Positions 45,983-54,807 of a stretch of 64,000 nt of DNA are shown here, piece by piece. Under the pieces are notes generated by a model, which saw only the letters and a list, made by a program, of their open reading frames with translations, ran no database searches and was not told the origin of the DNA. This stretch comes from Saprospiraceae bacterium (GTDB lineage Bacteria; Bacteroidota; Bacteroidia; Chitinophagales; Saprospiraceae): positions 344,792 to 408,791 of the forward strand of contig JAKVCV010000001.1 in NCBI GenBank assembly GCA_022448945.1, in the 5' to 3' direction. The translations under genes and the position numbers were made by a program. Each line of letters starts with the position of its first letter. Position 1 is the stretch's first letter.

Positions 45983-46564
45983 TTAATTTAAAACAGGAGA
46001 GGGCATCTGGGCTATAATACTATAAGTGCCTCCTTGTTCTTCCAAAACATTTTTCCATAATGCTTGGTTATCGCCAAAAACATAATCGATATGTCCTTCA
46101 ACAGTCATCCAAGAAAGGATTTCTTTTTCAGTTTTTAATTGTCCTGCAGCCCAGCCAGAATAGCCTACGTAAAACCGAATATCAGAAGGTTTTATTTTGT
46201 CCGCTATAATAAAATCTTTAAGTTGCTCAAAATCGCCACCCCAGTATACACCTGATAAAACTTGTATGCTATTTGGTAAAATATCCCCTTTTGTATGTAG
46301 GTAATGGATAGTATCTGTTTGCACTGGTCCACCATAATAGACTTCAGATTTAAATTCTGGGAAGCTAGAAATTAAATCATTGATGCCCATATCTATAGGT
46401 TTATTCAGGATAAAACCAAAAGATCCTTCATCCTGATGATCACATAGCAAAATAACTCCACGTTTGAAATTAGGATCTATTAAAAAGGGTTCTGCTACGA
46501 GTAATCTACCTGTTTTTAGCTTATCTTCTTCTTCACTCAATGTTTTAGGTTTTTTTAGAGTCAT
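45983..46564 (-). CDS. YqgE/AlgH family protein
   Basis: A 193-residue member of the YqgE/AlgH (UPF0301) family. Signature segments are GRLLVAEPFL, GFILNKPIDMGINDL, YYGGPVQTDTIHYLH and the later FYVGYSGWAAGQLKTE. Length is normal. AlgH was named for alginate regulation in Pseudomonas, but the biochemical role is unknown. It converges with hppD across the terminator. Confidence 0.92.
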   Translation of the reverse strand: MTLKKPKTLSEEEDKLKTGRLLVAEPFLIDPNFKRGVILLCDHQDEGSFGFILNKPIDMGINDLISSFPEFKSEVYYGGPVQTDTIHYLHTKGDILPNSIQVLSGVYWGGDFEQLKDFIIADKIKPSDIRFYVGYSGWAAGQLKTEKEILSWMTVEGHIDYVFGDNQALWKNVLEEQGGTYSIIAQMPSPVLN

Positions 46565-47015
46565 TTGTAGAAACCTTATATATGCTCAAAAGTATATATA
46601 TATGGTCTTATCTACTTATAGCTAATTTAATACCAAATTATAAAAAAAGCAATTTTGAGTAACTTTTTTTTAATTATCCTATACGACAAATGATTTGCTA
46701 AAGAGGTGGCATAATTTTTTTTATTCTAATTATTCCATTACTCAATTGCATACCTTAATTTTAACGAATTTTATTTTTGTTTGTTCAGTTTTCAACCACT
46801 CAAAAAAATCTTTTCTTTTTTAATATGCAAGCACTAATAAATATAAAATTTTATTTTTTACCTGGCATTGACTATATTGATATATATAAGATGTATTTAT
46901 TTAATTAAAAACTTTAATTTCATAATTGTATTGAAGTAATTTCTTTTGCAAGAATATTTTTCTAGATTCAATTTTATATCTTTTTAATGATTCGCTTCCA
47001 TCATTTACGCATTTT
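46565..47015. other. Gene-free AT-rich region
   Basis: The 451-base region between the divergent YqgE and EamA genes contains A/T tracts and short TA repeats (46591-46602). I see no gene, stable hairpin or clear promoter box. Confidence 0.5.
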
Positions 47016-47912
47016 ATGAAGAAAGAATATTTGGCACATCTTTTTCTTATAATTGAATCCTTTCTGTATGCTGGCAGTTATATAGTTGCGAATGATGCAT
47101 CTGCCTTTATTACTCCTTTTGAATTGACTTTAATACGTGCGATTTTTGCCGCTCTAATTTTTGGAACAGTTCAGTTTTTTGTAGTAAGAGAAAAGGTAGA
47201 GAAAAACGATCTCCTTTTAATGGCTCTATGTTCATTATTTGGGATTACAATTAATAATGTATTGTTTTTTAAAGGTTTGTCAATTACCACTCCAGTGAAC
47301 GCTTCTTTATTGACTTTGACAGCGCCATTATTTCTTATTTTGTTTGCTATTGTTTTGCGTGGTGAAATAGAGCTTGGTAAATTAGTAGGCGTATTTATTG
47401 CTTCTATTGGAGGCTTTTTTTTAATCTGGGGGAATATTGGCCTTAATTCTAATTTACAAAATCCTGTTCTTGGAAATGTGATGGTTGCGGCAGCTGCAGG
47501 ATCTTACGCTATATACTTATATTTGATACGACCTCTTTTAATTAAGTACCATCCATTGACTATTTTACGATGGTTGTTTTCTTTTAGTATTGTTTTTTTA
47601 TGCCCTATATGTGGGTGGGGAATTGCAGAGATAAAATGGAATGAATTTTCTTCTAATGTATGGATAGCTTTGGGTTTTATTTTGATATGTATTACGTTTA
47701 TTACTTTCTTACTTAATACTTTTGCATTAAAAGTTTTAGATGCGTCTATTGTTAGTACATATATTTATACTACCCCCTTATTTACTGCTTTTATTGGAAT
47801 TACTTTGGAAGGTCAACAATCTTCTTTTAATTTGATAATTTCTGCCATTTTAATCATATATGGTGGTTATTTGGTGTCTCAAACTAATGAAATAATTTTA
47901 GATACAGCTTGA
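47016..47912 (+). CDS. EamA/DMT-family transporter
   Basis: A 298-residue inner-membrane protein with ten hydrophobic segments arranged as two EamA repeats. Typical motifs are SFLYAGSYIVANDA near the start and ALLTLTAPLF-like NASLLTLTAPLFLILFA near the end of the first repeat. DMT transporters export amino acids, metabolites or drugs; the substrate is not predictable. It appears monocistronic. Confidence 0.88.
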   Translation: MKKEYLAHLFLIIESFLYAGSYIVANDASAFITPFELTLIRAIFAALIFGTVQFFVVREKVEKNDLLLMALCSLFGITINNVLFFKGLSITTPVNASLLTLTAPLFLILFAIVLRGEIELGKLVGVFIASIGGFFLIWGNIGLNSNLQNPVLGNVMVAAAAGSYAIYLYLIRPLLIKYHPLTILRWLFSFSIVFLCPICGWGIAEIKWNEFSSNVWIALGFILICITFITFLLNTFALKVLDASIVSTYIYTTPLFTAFIGITLEGQQSSFNLIISAILIIYGGYLVSQTNEIILDTA

Positions 47913-48114
47913 AATATATATGATCATAGATAATAGATGAATATTAAAACTGCTTAGTCAATTTTATTGAACTTATGTCTTTTTATACGTAGTTTTTGGA
48001 GTAACAGAATTAAAACAAAAAGTTATTCATATCATAGTTCTCTGAAAGTTAATAATCTGGATATTCTAATAGAAAGGGAATCTTTGTATCAATAACCTAC
48101 AATTAAATAAGAAA

Positions 48115-50100
48115 TTAAGAATTAGTTTTTTCTATAGGTTGAATTCTTAACAATAGGGTGCCTTTATCTATTGATTGTCCTTCTTCGACCAATATTTCTT
48201 CTACTGTCCCTGATTCGTTTGCAGCAATTGTATTTTCCATTTTCATGGATAATAAAGTAATTAAGTCCTGTCCTTCTTTTATTGGCTGACCAACTTCTAC
48301 TTCAATTTTCATTACTTCACTTGGCATTGGTGCTTGATATCCTCCTTTTATTTTATCTTTTATGATTTCAGGAAATCTGTCACAAATTGTTGCTTTAAGA
48401 TGTCCGAATTCATAATGATGAACATAATAATCATTCCCTAGATTACATATGAATAATTTTTTATGTTGGCCATTCAGATTTATTGTAATACCATTTGAAT
48501 TCAGATTTATTAACTCAGCTTCATGCTCTGATTCGTTAATTGTTATATAAAAAACCCCCTTATTATATTTATATTGAAGACTGGTTTTTATATTTTCTAG
48601 CAAGTAAATTTCTTCTTGTTTTTGATAAAATTGATTGCGCCAACCGGAAGTCAGATTTGGAATTAATTTGCGAGCTGATTGTCGCTGGTTCCATCGAAAT
48701 AAAAGACTTGCAATTGCTGCAATTTCATTACCTTGAACTTGTCTTTCGGCAAACTTCTTAAAGTCAAATTTTTGTTCTATAAATGAAGTATTGTATTTTC
48801 CTTCAATAAAATTCTTATATTTTAGAATTTCAATTATAAACTGCTGATTTGTAGTTACTCCTAAACATTTTAGGTGTCTAAGGGCATAATCCATTTTACG
48901 AATTGCAGTTTTACGATTTGGTGCATGAGCTATGACTTTCGCAAGCATCGGATCATAATATATACTAATTTCTGAACCACTTTTTATACCTGATTCATAG
49001 CGGACTCCTTCAATTTTAAGTGGATCCCAGTACAAAATTTTTCCTGTTGCGGGAAAGAAATTATTTAAAGCATCTTCAGCATATAGTCTGCATTCTATTG
49101 CATACCCTTCACTAATAATTTCTTCTTGCTTTAAAGGAATTTTTTCACCATCAGCAACTAATATTTGCCATTCTACCAAATCTAGTCCTGTAATCATTTC
49201 TGTAACGGGATGTTCTACTTGCAAACGTGTATTAACTTCAAGAAAGTAAAATTCATTTTCGTCAGTAAGGATAAACTCAACAGTTCCTGCATTATCATAA
49301 TTTATTGCTTTAGCAGCAGCAACTGCCGCTTTACCCATTTTACTTCTTAATTCTATGGTAAGGCCTGGAGAAGGACTTTCTTCTATTACTTTTTGGTAAC
49401 GTCGTTGAATACTACATTCTCGTTCCAGAATATGTATCACATTTCCATGTTTGTCTCCAAATATTTGAAATTCAATATGTCGGGCACTTGAAAAATAGCG
49501 TTCAAGAATGATGTTGCTATTCCCGAAACTATTTTGTGCTTCCCTCTGAGCAGCTTGGATAGCAGTTTTTATTTCTTCTTTATTGTTGGCTATACGCATA
49601 CCTTTTCCTCCACCTCCTGCTACCGCTTTAATTAAAATTGGAAATCCGATATTAATGGCTTGTTCAACAAGAAAATCAAGTGATTGTTCATCTCCTTGGT
49701 AACCTTTTATAATAGGTACACCATGCTTTGCCATAATTTCTTTAGCAGTAGATTTTAGACCCATGGATTCAATTGCAGACGGATTAGGACCAATAAATAT
49801 AAAACCTTCTGATTCACATCTTTGTGCAAACTCTGCATTCTCTGATAAAAAACCAAATCCTGGATGTATAGCATTTGCTTGACTTTCTTTAGCAGCTGCG
49901 ATAATTTTATCTATCATTAGATATGACTCAGTCGCCTGATTTCCACCTAAAGCAATAGCTTCATCAGCTTCCTCAACAAAGGGTAACTCTTTGTCCGGAT
50001 CAGCATAAACAACTATACTACGAATTCCAAGTCGTTTACATGTTTTTATAATTCGGGATGCTATCTCACCTCTATTGGCGATTAGGATAGAATTTATCAT
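48115..50100 (-). CDS. Acyl-CoA carboxylase alpha subunit (biotin carboxylase-BCCP), methylcrotonyl-CoA type
   Basis: A 661-residue biotin-dependent carboxylase subunit. Residues 1-445 are biotin carboxylase with ATP-grasp (SILIANRGEIASRIIKT, AGGGGKGMR, ECSIQRRYQKVIEE, EFIL-EVNTRLQVEHPVTE). A connecting BT-like region follows, and the last 80 residues are a biotinyl domain with Lys620 in SMKMEN. It loads CO2 on biotin, which the beta subunit transfers to an acyl-CoA. The beta gene lies immediately upstream (118 bases), so the two form an operon. The layout best fits 3-methylcrotonyl-CoA carboxylase, though geranyl-CoA carboxylase is also possible. Confidence 0.88.
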   Translation of the reverse strand: MINSILIANRGEIASRIIKTCKRLGIRSIVVYADPDKELPFVEEADEAIALGGNQATESYLMIDKIIAAAKESQANAIHPGFGFLSENAEFAQRCESEGFIFIGPNPSAIESMGLKSTAKEIMAKHGVPIIKGYQGDEQSLDFLVEQAINIGFPILIKAVAGGGGKGMRIANNKEEIKTAIQAAQREAQNSFGNSNIILERYFSSARHIEFQIFGDKHGNVIHILERECSIQRRYQKVIEESPSPGLTIELRSKMGKAAVAAAKAINYDNAGTVEFILTDENEFYFLEVNTRLQVEHPVTEMITGLDLVEWQILVADGEKIPLKQEEIISEGYAIECRLYAEDALNNFFPATGKILYWDPLKIEGVRYESGIKSGSEISIYYDPMLAKVIAHAPNRKTAIRKMDYALRHLKCLGVTTNQQFIIEILKYKNFIEGKYNTSFIEQKFDFKKFAERQVQGNEIAAIASLLFRWNQRQSARKLIPNLTSGWRNQFYQKQEEIYLLENIKTSLQYKYNKGVFYITINESEHEAELINLNSNGITINLNGQHKKLFICNLGNDYYVHHYEFGHLKATICDRFPEIIKDKIKGGYQAPMPSEVMKIEVEVGQPIKEGQDLITLLSMKMENTIAANESGTVEEILVEEGQSIDKGTLLLRIQPIEKTNS

Positions 50101-50218
50101 TTTTATTTTTTATTTTAGTCTTATTAATTTAGCTTGTTTTAATAATGAAACTTTGATTTAGTAAATCGTTTGGAAGATTAAAATTTGGTTTTTGTTTTAA
50201 ATATTAGAAATAAATCCA

Positions 50219-51817
50219 TTACATTCTGAATATACCATAATCTTTTGTACCCTTAATAGGTTGATTGTGGATGGTAGCTAAGCAAACAGCTAAATAATTT
50301 CTAGTTTCCCGCGGATCTATAACTCCATCATCCCAACCTTGCGAAGTAGAATACCAAGCGGTAGAAGAATTTTCTACTTGTTGGATCATATATTCACGTA
50401 GTTGCTTACCTTGTTCTTCGTCATATTCTATCTTGGCTTTTGTTGCAGCAGCCCGTTGTATGATTTCCATAACACCACTCAATTGTTGAGGTCCCATTAC
50501 TGCTAATTTGGAATTTGGGTATGTGAATAAAAAACGGGGTTTATAGGCGCGGCCGTTCATTGCATAATTCCCTGCGCCATATGAAGCACCAATCATAATA
50601 GTAATAGTTGGTACATCACTATTTGAGACTGCATTTATCATTTTTGCACCATCTTTAATTATCCCACCTTCTTCATATGCTCTGCCGACCATAAAGCCAG
50701 TAGTGTTTTGTAAATAAAGTAAAGGTATATTGTTCTGATTACAGAGCTGGATAAAATGTGTGGCTTTATTTGCTGATTCTGAAAGAATTACTCCATTATT
50801 GGCTATTATGCCAATTTTATATCCATGGATCGATGCATAACCAGTAATTAGCGTGTTTCCATAATTAGCTTTAAACTCTGAAAATCTTGATCCATCAACA
50901 ATTCGGGCAATTATTTCTCTAGCGTCAATTGATTTTTTAATGTCTGCGGGGACAATGCCTAAAAGTTCTTCAGAATTGTAAAGAGGTTCATCTACTTTTA
51001 AATTCGAAGGTTGGGTAATTTTAGGAATAGAGAATTGTGCTACAACTTCTCTTGCAATTCTTATAGCGTCATTTTCATTTTCGGCTAGGTAGTCAGATAC
51101 TCCTGAGATATTACTATGCATTTCTGCACCACCAAGTGATTCGTCATCTGTAATTTCATTTGTAGCCATTTTTACTAAAGGAGGGCCAGCTAGAAACACT
51201 TTGGCTTTCTTTTTCACCATTATGGTATAATCGGACATTCCAGGAATATAAGCACCTCCTGCTGTACTATTACCAAAGACTAAAGATACAGTAGGGAATC
51301 CTTGGCGCGATCGTTTTGTAATTTCACGGAAAACAATACCTCCATAATTAAAGATTTGTTCTTGTTCTGGTAAATTTGCACCTGAAGATTCTACTAAGTT
51401 AATTACAGGAAGGCCATTTTCCATGGCTATTTCACTCATTCGAAGACTTTTTTCAAGTGTAGCTTTGTCTATAGAGCCCCCTCTATTTGTTCCAACATTT
51501 GCATTAATCATACATAAACGACCAGAAACTAATCCTAAGCCACATACTGCAGTTCCACCTGGACCAAAACCCTTGCCTTTTAGCCCGATTAATGGTAAGA
51601 GTTCTAAAAAAAAAGAATCTTGATCAAGTAATAATTCTATACGTTCTCTCGCGAGTAATTTTCCTGATTTTCTAGCCTTAGCTATGTGTTTTTCTTTGCC
51701 CTGGTAAAGGCTTTCTTGAGAATATTTCTGTAGTTTATTAACTAATTCAGACATTTGGATAAAATTGTCCTTATAGCTCTGTGATTGAGTGTTAATTGCA
51801 CTTTTATACGGGCGCAT
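50219..51817 (-). CDS. Acyl-CoA carboxylase beta subunit (carboxyltransferase), methylcrotonyl-CoA type
   Basis: A 532-residue carboxyltransferase with two crotonase-like halves. Motifs include GKLLARERIELLLD, LVESSGANLPEQE, GNSTAGGAYIPGMSDY, the GGAEMHSNISGVSDY region of the N half and GASYGAGNYAMNGRAYKPRF of the C half. These match the methylcrotonyl/geranyl-CoA group better than the propionyl-CoA or acetyl-CoA types. It is the first gene of the pair and would support leucine or isoprenoid breakdown. Confidence 0.88.
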   Translation of the reverse strand: MRPYKSAINTQSQSYKDNFIQMSELVNKLQKYSQESLYQGKEKHIAKARKSGKLLARERIELLLDQDSFFLELLPLIGLKGKGFGPGGTAVCGLGLVSGRLCMINANVGTNRGGSIDKATLEKSLRMSEIAMENGLPVINLVESSGANLPEQEQIFNYGGIVFREITKRSRQGFPTVSLVFGNSTAGGAYIPGMSDYTIMVKKKAKVFLAGPPLVKMATNEITDDESLGGAEMHSNISGVSDYLAENENDAIRIAREVVAQFSIPKITQPSNLKVDEPLYNSEELLGIVPADIKKSIDAREIIARIVDGSRFSEFKANYGNTLITGYASIHGYKIGIIANNGVILSESANKATHFIQLCNQNNIPLLYLQNTTGFMVGRAYEEGGIIKDGAKMINAVSNSDVPTITIMIGASYGAGNYAMNGRAYKPRFLFTYPNSKLAVMGPQQLSGVMEIIQRAAATKAKIEYDEEQGKQLREYMIQQVENSSTAWYSTSQGWDDGVIDPRETRNYLAVCLATIHNQPIKGTKDYGIFRM

Positions 51818-52166
51818 TGATTGATTTTGTTTTTGTTGAATTTATTCAAAGTTCAGTGATGGGTACAAGTTATAAAAAAATGTTGAACGATTGATTGATG
51901 ATTGAAGATTTATTGTGTTTGAGAATATTAAAATAATGACAACCTGCAATTTTAAATTGATTCGTTAATTTTTTATGTTTTATCGAAGGGCACTTTTAAA
52001 ATGGGAATATAACATCCTTTCTTTTGGATGCAAAGGAGGTGTTATTCAGAAAACACCTAATTTATTTATACCACAATAATAAAGGAATAATAAATTTATT
52101 TACAAAAAACTCCTCGATATGTATCATGTCGAGGAGTTTTTTAAATGGACATCAAAATTTTAAAAG
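51818..52166. other. Intergenic region with terminator
   Basis: This 349-base region between two minus-strand genes holds the terminator at 52104-52142 for the gene ending at 52167 and otherwise AT-rich DNA. No credible gene is seen. Confidence 0.5.
52104..52142. terminator. Rho-independent terminator
   Basis: AAAAAACTCCTCGA pairs perfectly with TCGAGGAGTTTTTT around an 11-base loop. It follows the stop of the minus-strand coiled-coil gene at about 24 bases and can work in both directions. Confidence 0.9.
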
Positions 52167-52832
52167 TTATTTTTTAAGTTTGTTCAATTGCTTTTTTAAT
52201 TCTGCTACCTCATTTTTAAGCGCTTCCAAGGCTGTTTGAGTCGTATTTAGTTCCGCTTTTGTAGATGCCAATTCTTTATCACTATTTTTTATTAAAACAG
52301 CATTGTTAGCTGCTTTTTTACTAGTAGAAGTGATTTCTTTATTTGAATTAACTAATTGTTGTTCGAGTCTTATTGATTCTAGTTTTAACGTATTCTCAAT
52401 AGCCATCCTACGTCCTTTAGAATATTGTTTGATTGTTATTAGCTTCTTATTAAACAGGTAATAAAATAATAATAGGACGAGAGCAAATATGGTAGATCCA
52501 ATTGTCCAATAGTTTTGGTTACTTGTTATAAATCCATCTATAGCGTCAATTTTTGAGTGGGCTTGGTGGGCATTTGAGTGTGCATCTAAAATCCTTATAT
52601 GTAGACTGTCAGATATATATTCAATATTTGCAGTATTTACATCGGCAATATTAGTTGCTGTGTCAATTCTTTCACTATGAGCATCTAAGATATCTTGTAT
52701 TTCTACAATTAGTTGAGTTTGCATTTTATTGGTTTGGGAATTTTTCTTAACTGTATTTGAAAAGTCTGAAGAATCAGATTGAGCAAATAAGGATTGTGAA
52801 ACAAAACAGAGTAGTAGTATTAGATATTTCAT
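52167..52832 (-). CDS. Coiled-coil membrane protein with signal peptide
   Basis: A 221-residue protein with a signal peptide (1-17), a polar helical periplasmic part (about 20-108), one transmembrane helix (about 110-130, TIGSTIFALVLLLFYYLF) and a long C-terminal coiled coil (about 145-221, ending in ALKNEVAELKKQLNKLKK). The repeated heptad Leu/Val/Ile pattern is clear. No domain is recognised; it may act as a tether or oligomeric membrane scaffold. It is monocistronic and is followed by a terminator. Confidence 0.65.
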   Translation of the reverse strand: MKYLILLLCFVSQSLFAQSDSSDFSNTVKKNSQTNKMQTQLIVEIQDILDAHSERIDTATNIADVNTANIEYISDSLHIRILDAHSNAHQAHSKIDAIDGFITSNQNYWTIGSTIFALVLLLFYYLFNKKLITIKQYSKGRRMAIENTLKLESIRLEQQLVNSNKEITSTSKKAANNAVLIKNSDKELASTKAELNTTQTALEALKNEVAELKKQLNKLKK

Positions 52833-53274
52833 AGCTTGTTTTTTGGATGTAATTGAAGATGTAATTATGTATGATCAGAAGATTATGTGAATACTAAAGT
52901 TAATAAAAGTACTTTACATTCACAAAAAAACTAATGTTTTATATATGAATAATTCTATTTTAATTTTTTTTTTATTTTTTTAGACATAGTTTTGTTTTTA
53001 TGTTAATTTGTAATGTGTTGTTATTGAAATATTTATTGTTTTTTTTTGTTCAAAAATTATAAAATTTTGATATTGAAAATTTAAATTATTTACAGGAATT
53101 ATGATGTCTATAGCTTAAAAAGTAGTTTAAAATAATCATTCTAGAAATTTATAATTAGCCTTATTGATTATTATTAAAATATTATTTGTTACATTGATAT
53201 ATCATGATATTATTAACTTAATCGCTTCTATTTTATTTGACTCTAATAATATATAAGAAAAGAAACTGTTTAAT
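52833..53274. other. Gene-free AT-rich region
   Basis: A 442-base divergent region with long T runs (about 52965-52981 and 53039-53047) and the palindrome ATATCATGATAT at 53199-53210, which also occurs at 2926-2937. No gene or clear promoter box seen. Confidence 0.5.
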
Positions 53275-54270
53275 ATGTTAAGACGCAATTTTTTAAAATT
53301 TTTGGGACTAAGTTCGGGCTCTGTTTTGATGAGTACTTCTTGCAATAATAAGTTAGATGCCAAAAAAAACACTTTGGATGAATTTGGAACTATAGATAAT
53401 AAACCTGTAATAGTTTCTACTTGGAAACATGGTCTTGAGGCCAATGAAGCTGCATGGACAGTTATCGATCAGGGTGGATCTGCACTGGATGCTGTAGAAA
53501 AAGGTGTAATGGTGACAGAATCTGATCCTAAAAACACTTCAGTGGGGATTGGTGGCACTCCTGATAGGGATGGAAATGTAACGCTTGATGCTTGCATTAT
53601 GAATCATGAAGGAGATTGTGGTGCTGTAGCCTTTCTTAAAGAAATAGAAAATCCTATAGCTGTAGCACGATTAGTTATGGAAAAAACTCCTCATGTTATG
53701 TTAGTTGGAAAAGGTGCTCAGGAATTTGCAGTTCAACAAGGATTTAAGCGTAAAAACTTGTTGACAGAATCTTCTAGAAAAGCATGGGAAGAATGGAAAA
53801 AAGTTGAAGAATATACAACACCAATAAACATAGAAAATCACGATACTATTAGTATGTTGGCTATTGATAAAGATGGTAATATGTCTGGAGCTTGCACAAC
53901 TAGTGGTCTTGGTTACAAAATGCATGGTCGTGTTGGAGATTCACCTATTATTGGAGCTTCATTATTTGTCGATAATGAAGTAGGAGGTGCATGTGCTACT
54001 GGTGTTGGAGAGATGGTTATTCGCGTTGTTGGTAGTCATCTTGTAGTCGAGTTAATGAGACAAGGTTATAAACCAGAGTTAGCATGTAAAATGGCAGTTG
54101 AACGTATCATATCTAAACACAAGTCTGTAAAGGGGATGCAGGTAGGGTTTTTAGCGCTTAACAAAAACGGAGAATCCGGAGGTTATGCTATTTACGAAGG
54201 GTTTAATTTTGCTAAGCATACTAAGAGTGGAAATGAACTTATAGATACTCCTTTTTTCCATAAGTGGTGA
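53275..54270 (+). CDS. N4-(beta-N-acetylglucosaminyl)-L-asparaginase-like Ntn hydrolase
   Basis: A 331-residue asparaginase / glycosylasparaginase-family protein. The N-terminus is RRNFLKFLGLSSGSVLMSTSC, with twin arginines and a lipobox-like Cys23, so Tat export followed by lipidation is plausible. The family nucleophile is Thr191 in NHDTISMLAID; cleavage before it gives the alpha and beta chains. Downstream motifs are SGACTTSGLGYKMHGRVGDSPIIG and GGACATGVGE. It probably removes asparagine-linked GlcNAc or isoaspartyl groups. It is monocistronic. Confidence 0.88.
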   Translation: MLRRNFLKFLGLSSGSVLMSTSCNNKLDAKKNTLDEFGTIDNKPVIVSTWKHGLEANEAAWTVIDQGGSALDAVEKGVMVTESDPKNTSVGIGGTPDRDGNVTLDACIMNHEGDCGAVAFLKEIENPIAVARLVMEKTPHVMLVGKGAQEFAVQQGFKRKNLLTESSRKAWEEWKKVEEYTTPINIENHDTISMLAIDKDGNMSGACTTSGLGYKMHGRVGDSPIIGASLFVDNEVGGACATGVGEMVIRVVGSHLVVELMRQGYKPELACKMAVERIISKHKSVKGMQVGFLALNKNGESGGYAIYEGFNFAKHTKSGNELIDTPFFHKW

Positions 54271-54348
54271 GTAGTTAAAATGAGTTTATTCCTTGGCTTC
54301 TGAAGTAAATAAGTATATCGTCTTTATAGTATATGGTCTTATTAAGTA

Positions 54349-54711
54349 TTAAATAACTATTTCTTCTTCCTCTTCCATCCAGTAGGGTTCTACAATACAT
54401 AAAAAAAGCAAATCGGTTTTACCTGTGTTTATGATGTATTGACGTGTTTGAGCAGGTACTAAAAAGACATCATCTTTTTCAACCTTAAAAGATTCATTTC
54501 CGATATGCATCATCCCTTTTCCATTAAGTATATAATAAGTTTCTGTACTTTTTAATTGGTGAGGTAATGATGCTTTACCTGCTTCAACGCGAGCATGTGC
54601 AATACTATATCCTATAGGTACATTATCATGTTTTGGGTGCATTATTTCTCGTAGGATTGTATGATCTCCTGCGATAAATTGAATAGCCTCTTTTAGTTTT
54701 TTATAGAACAT
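54349..54711 (-). CDS. Small cupin-domain protein
   Basis: A 120-residue single-cupin protein (about 40-110), with the two conserved motifs visible as the SLPHQLKSTETYYILNGKG stretch and DVFLVPAQTRQYIINTG. Metal-binding His and Glu are present in the first motif. Such proteins are sugar or small-molecule isomerase-like or storage-like; the substrate is unknown. It converges with the asparaginase gene. Confidence 0.8.
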   Translation of the reverse strand: MFYKKLKEAIQFIAGDHTILREIMHPKHDNVPIGYSIAHARVEAGKASLPHQLKSTETYYILNGKGMMHIGNESFKVEKDDVFLVPAQTRQYIINTGKTDLLFLCIVEPYWMEEEEEIVI

Positions 54712-54807
54712 AATTTTTTGATTGATATTTAATAAACTAATTTCAAAATAGGTAATTTTTTAATGTGTTTAGGGTTTAAAATATTCTCAATTCAAAACGT
54801 ATGAATT

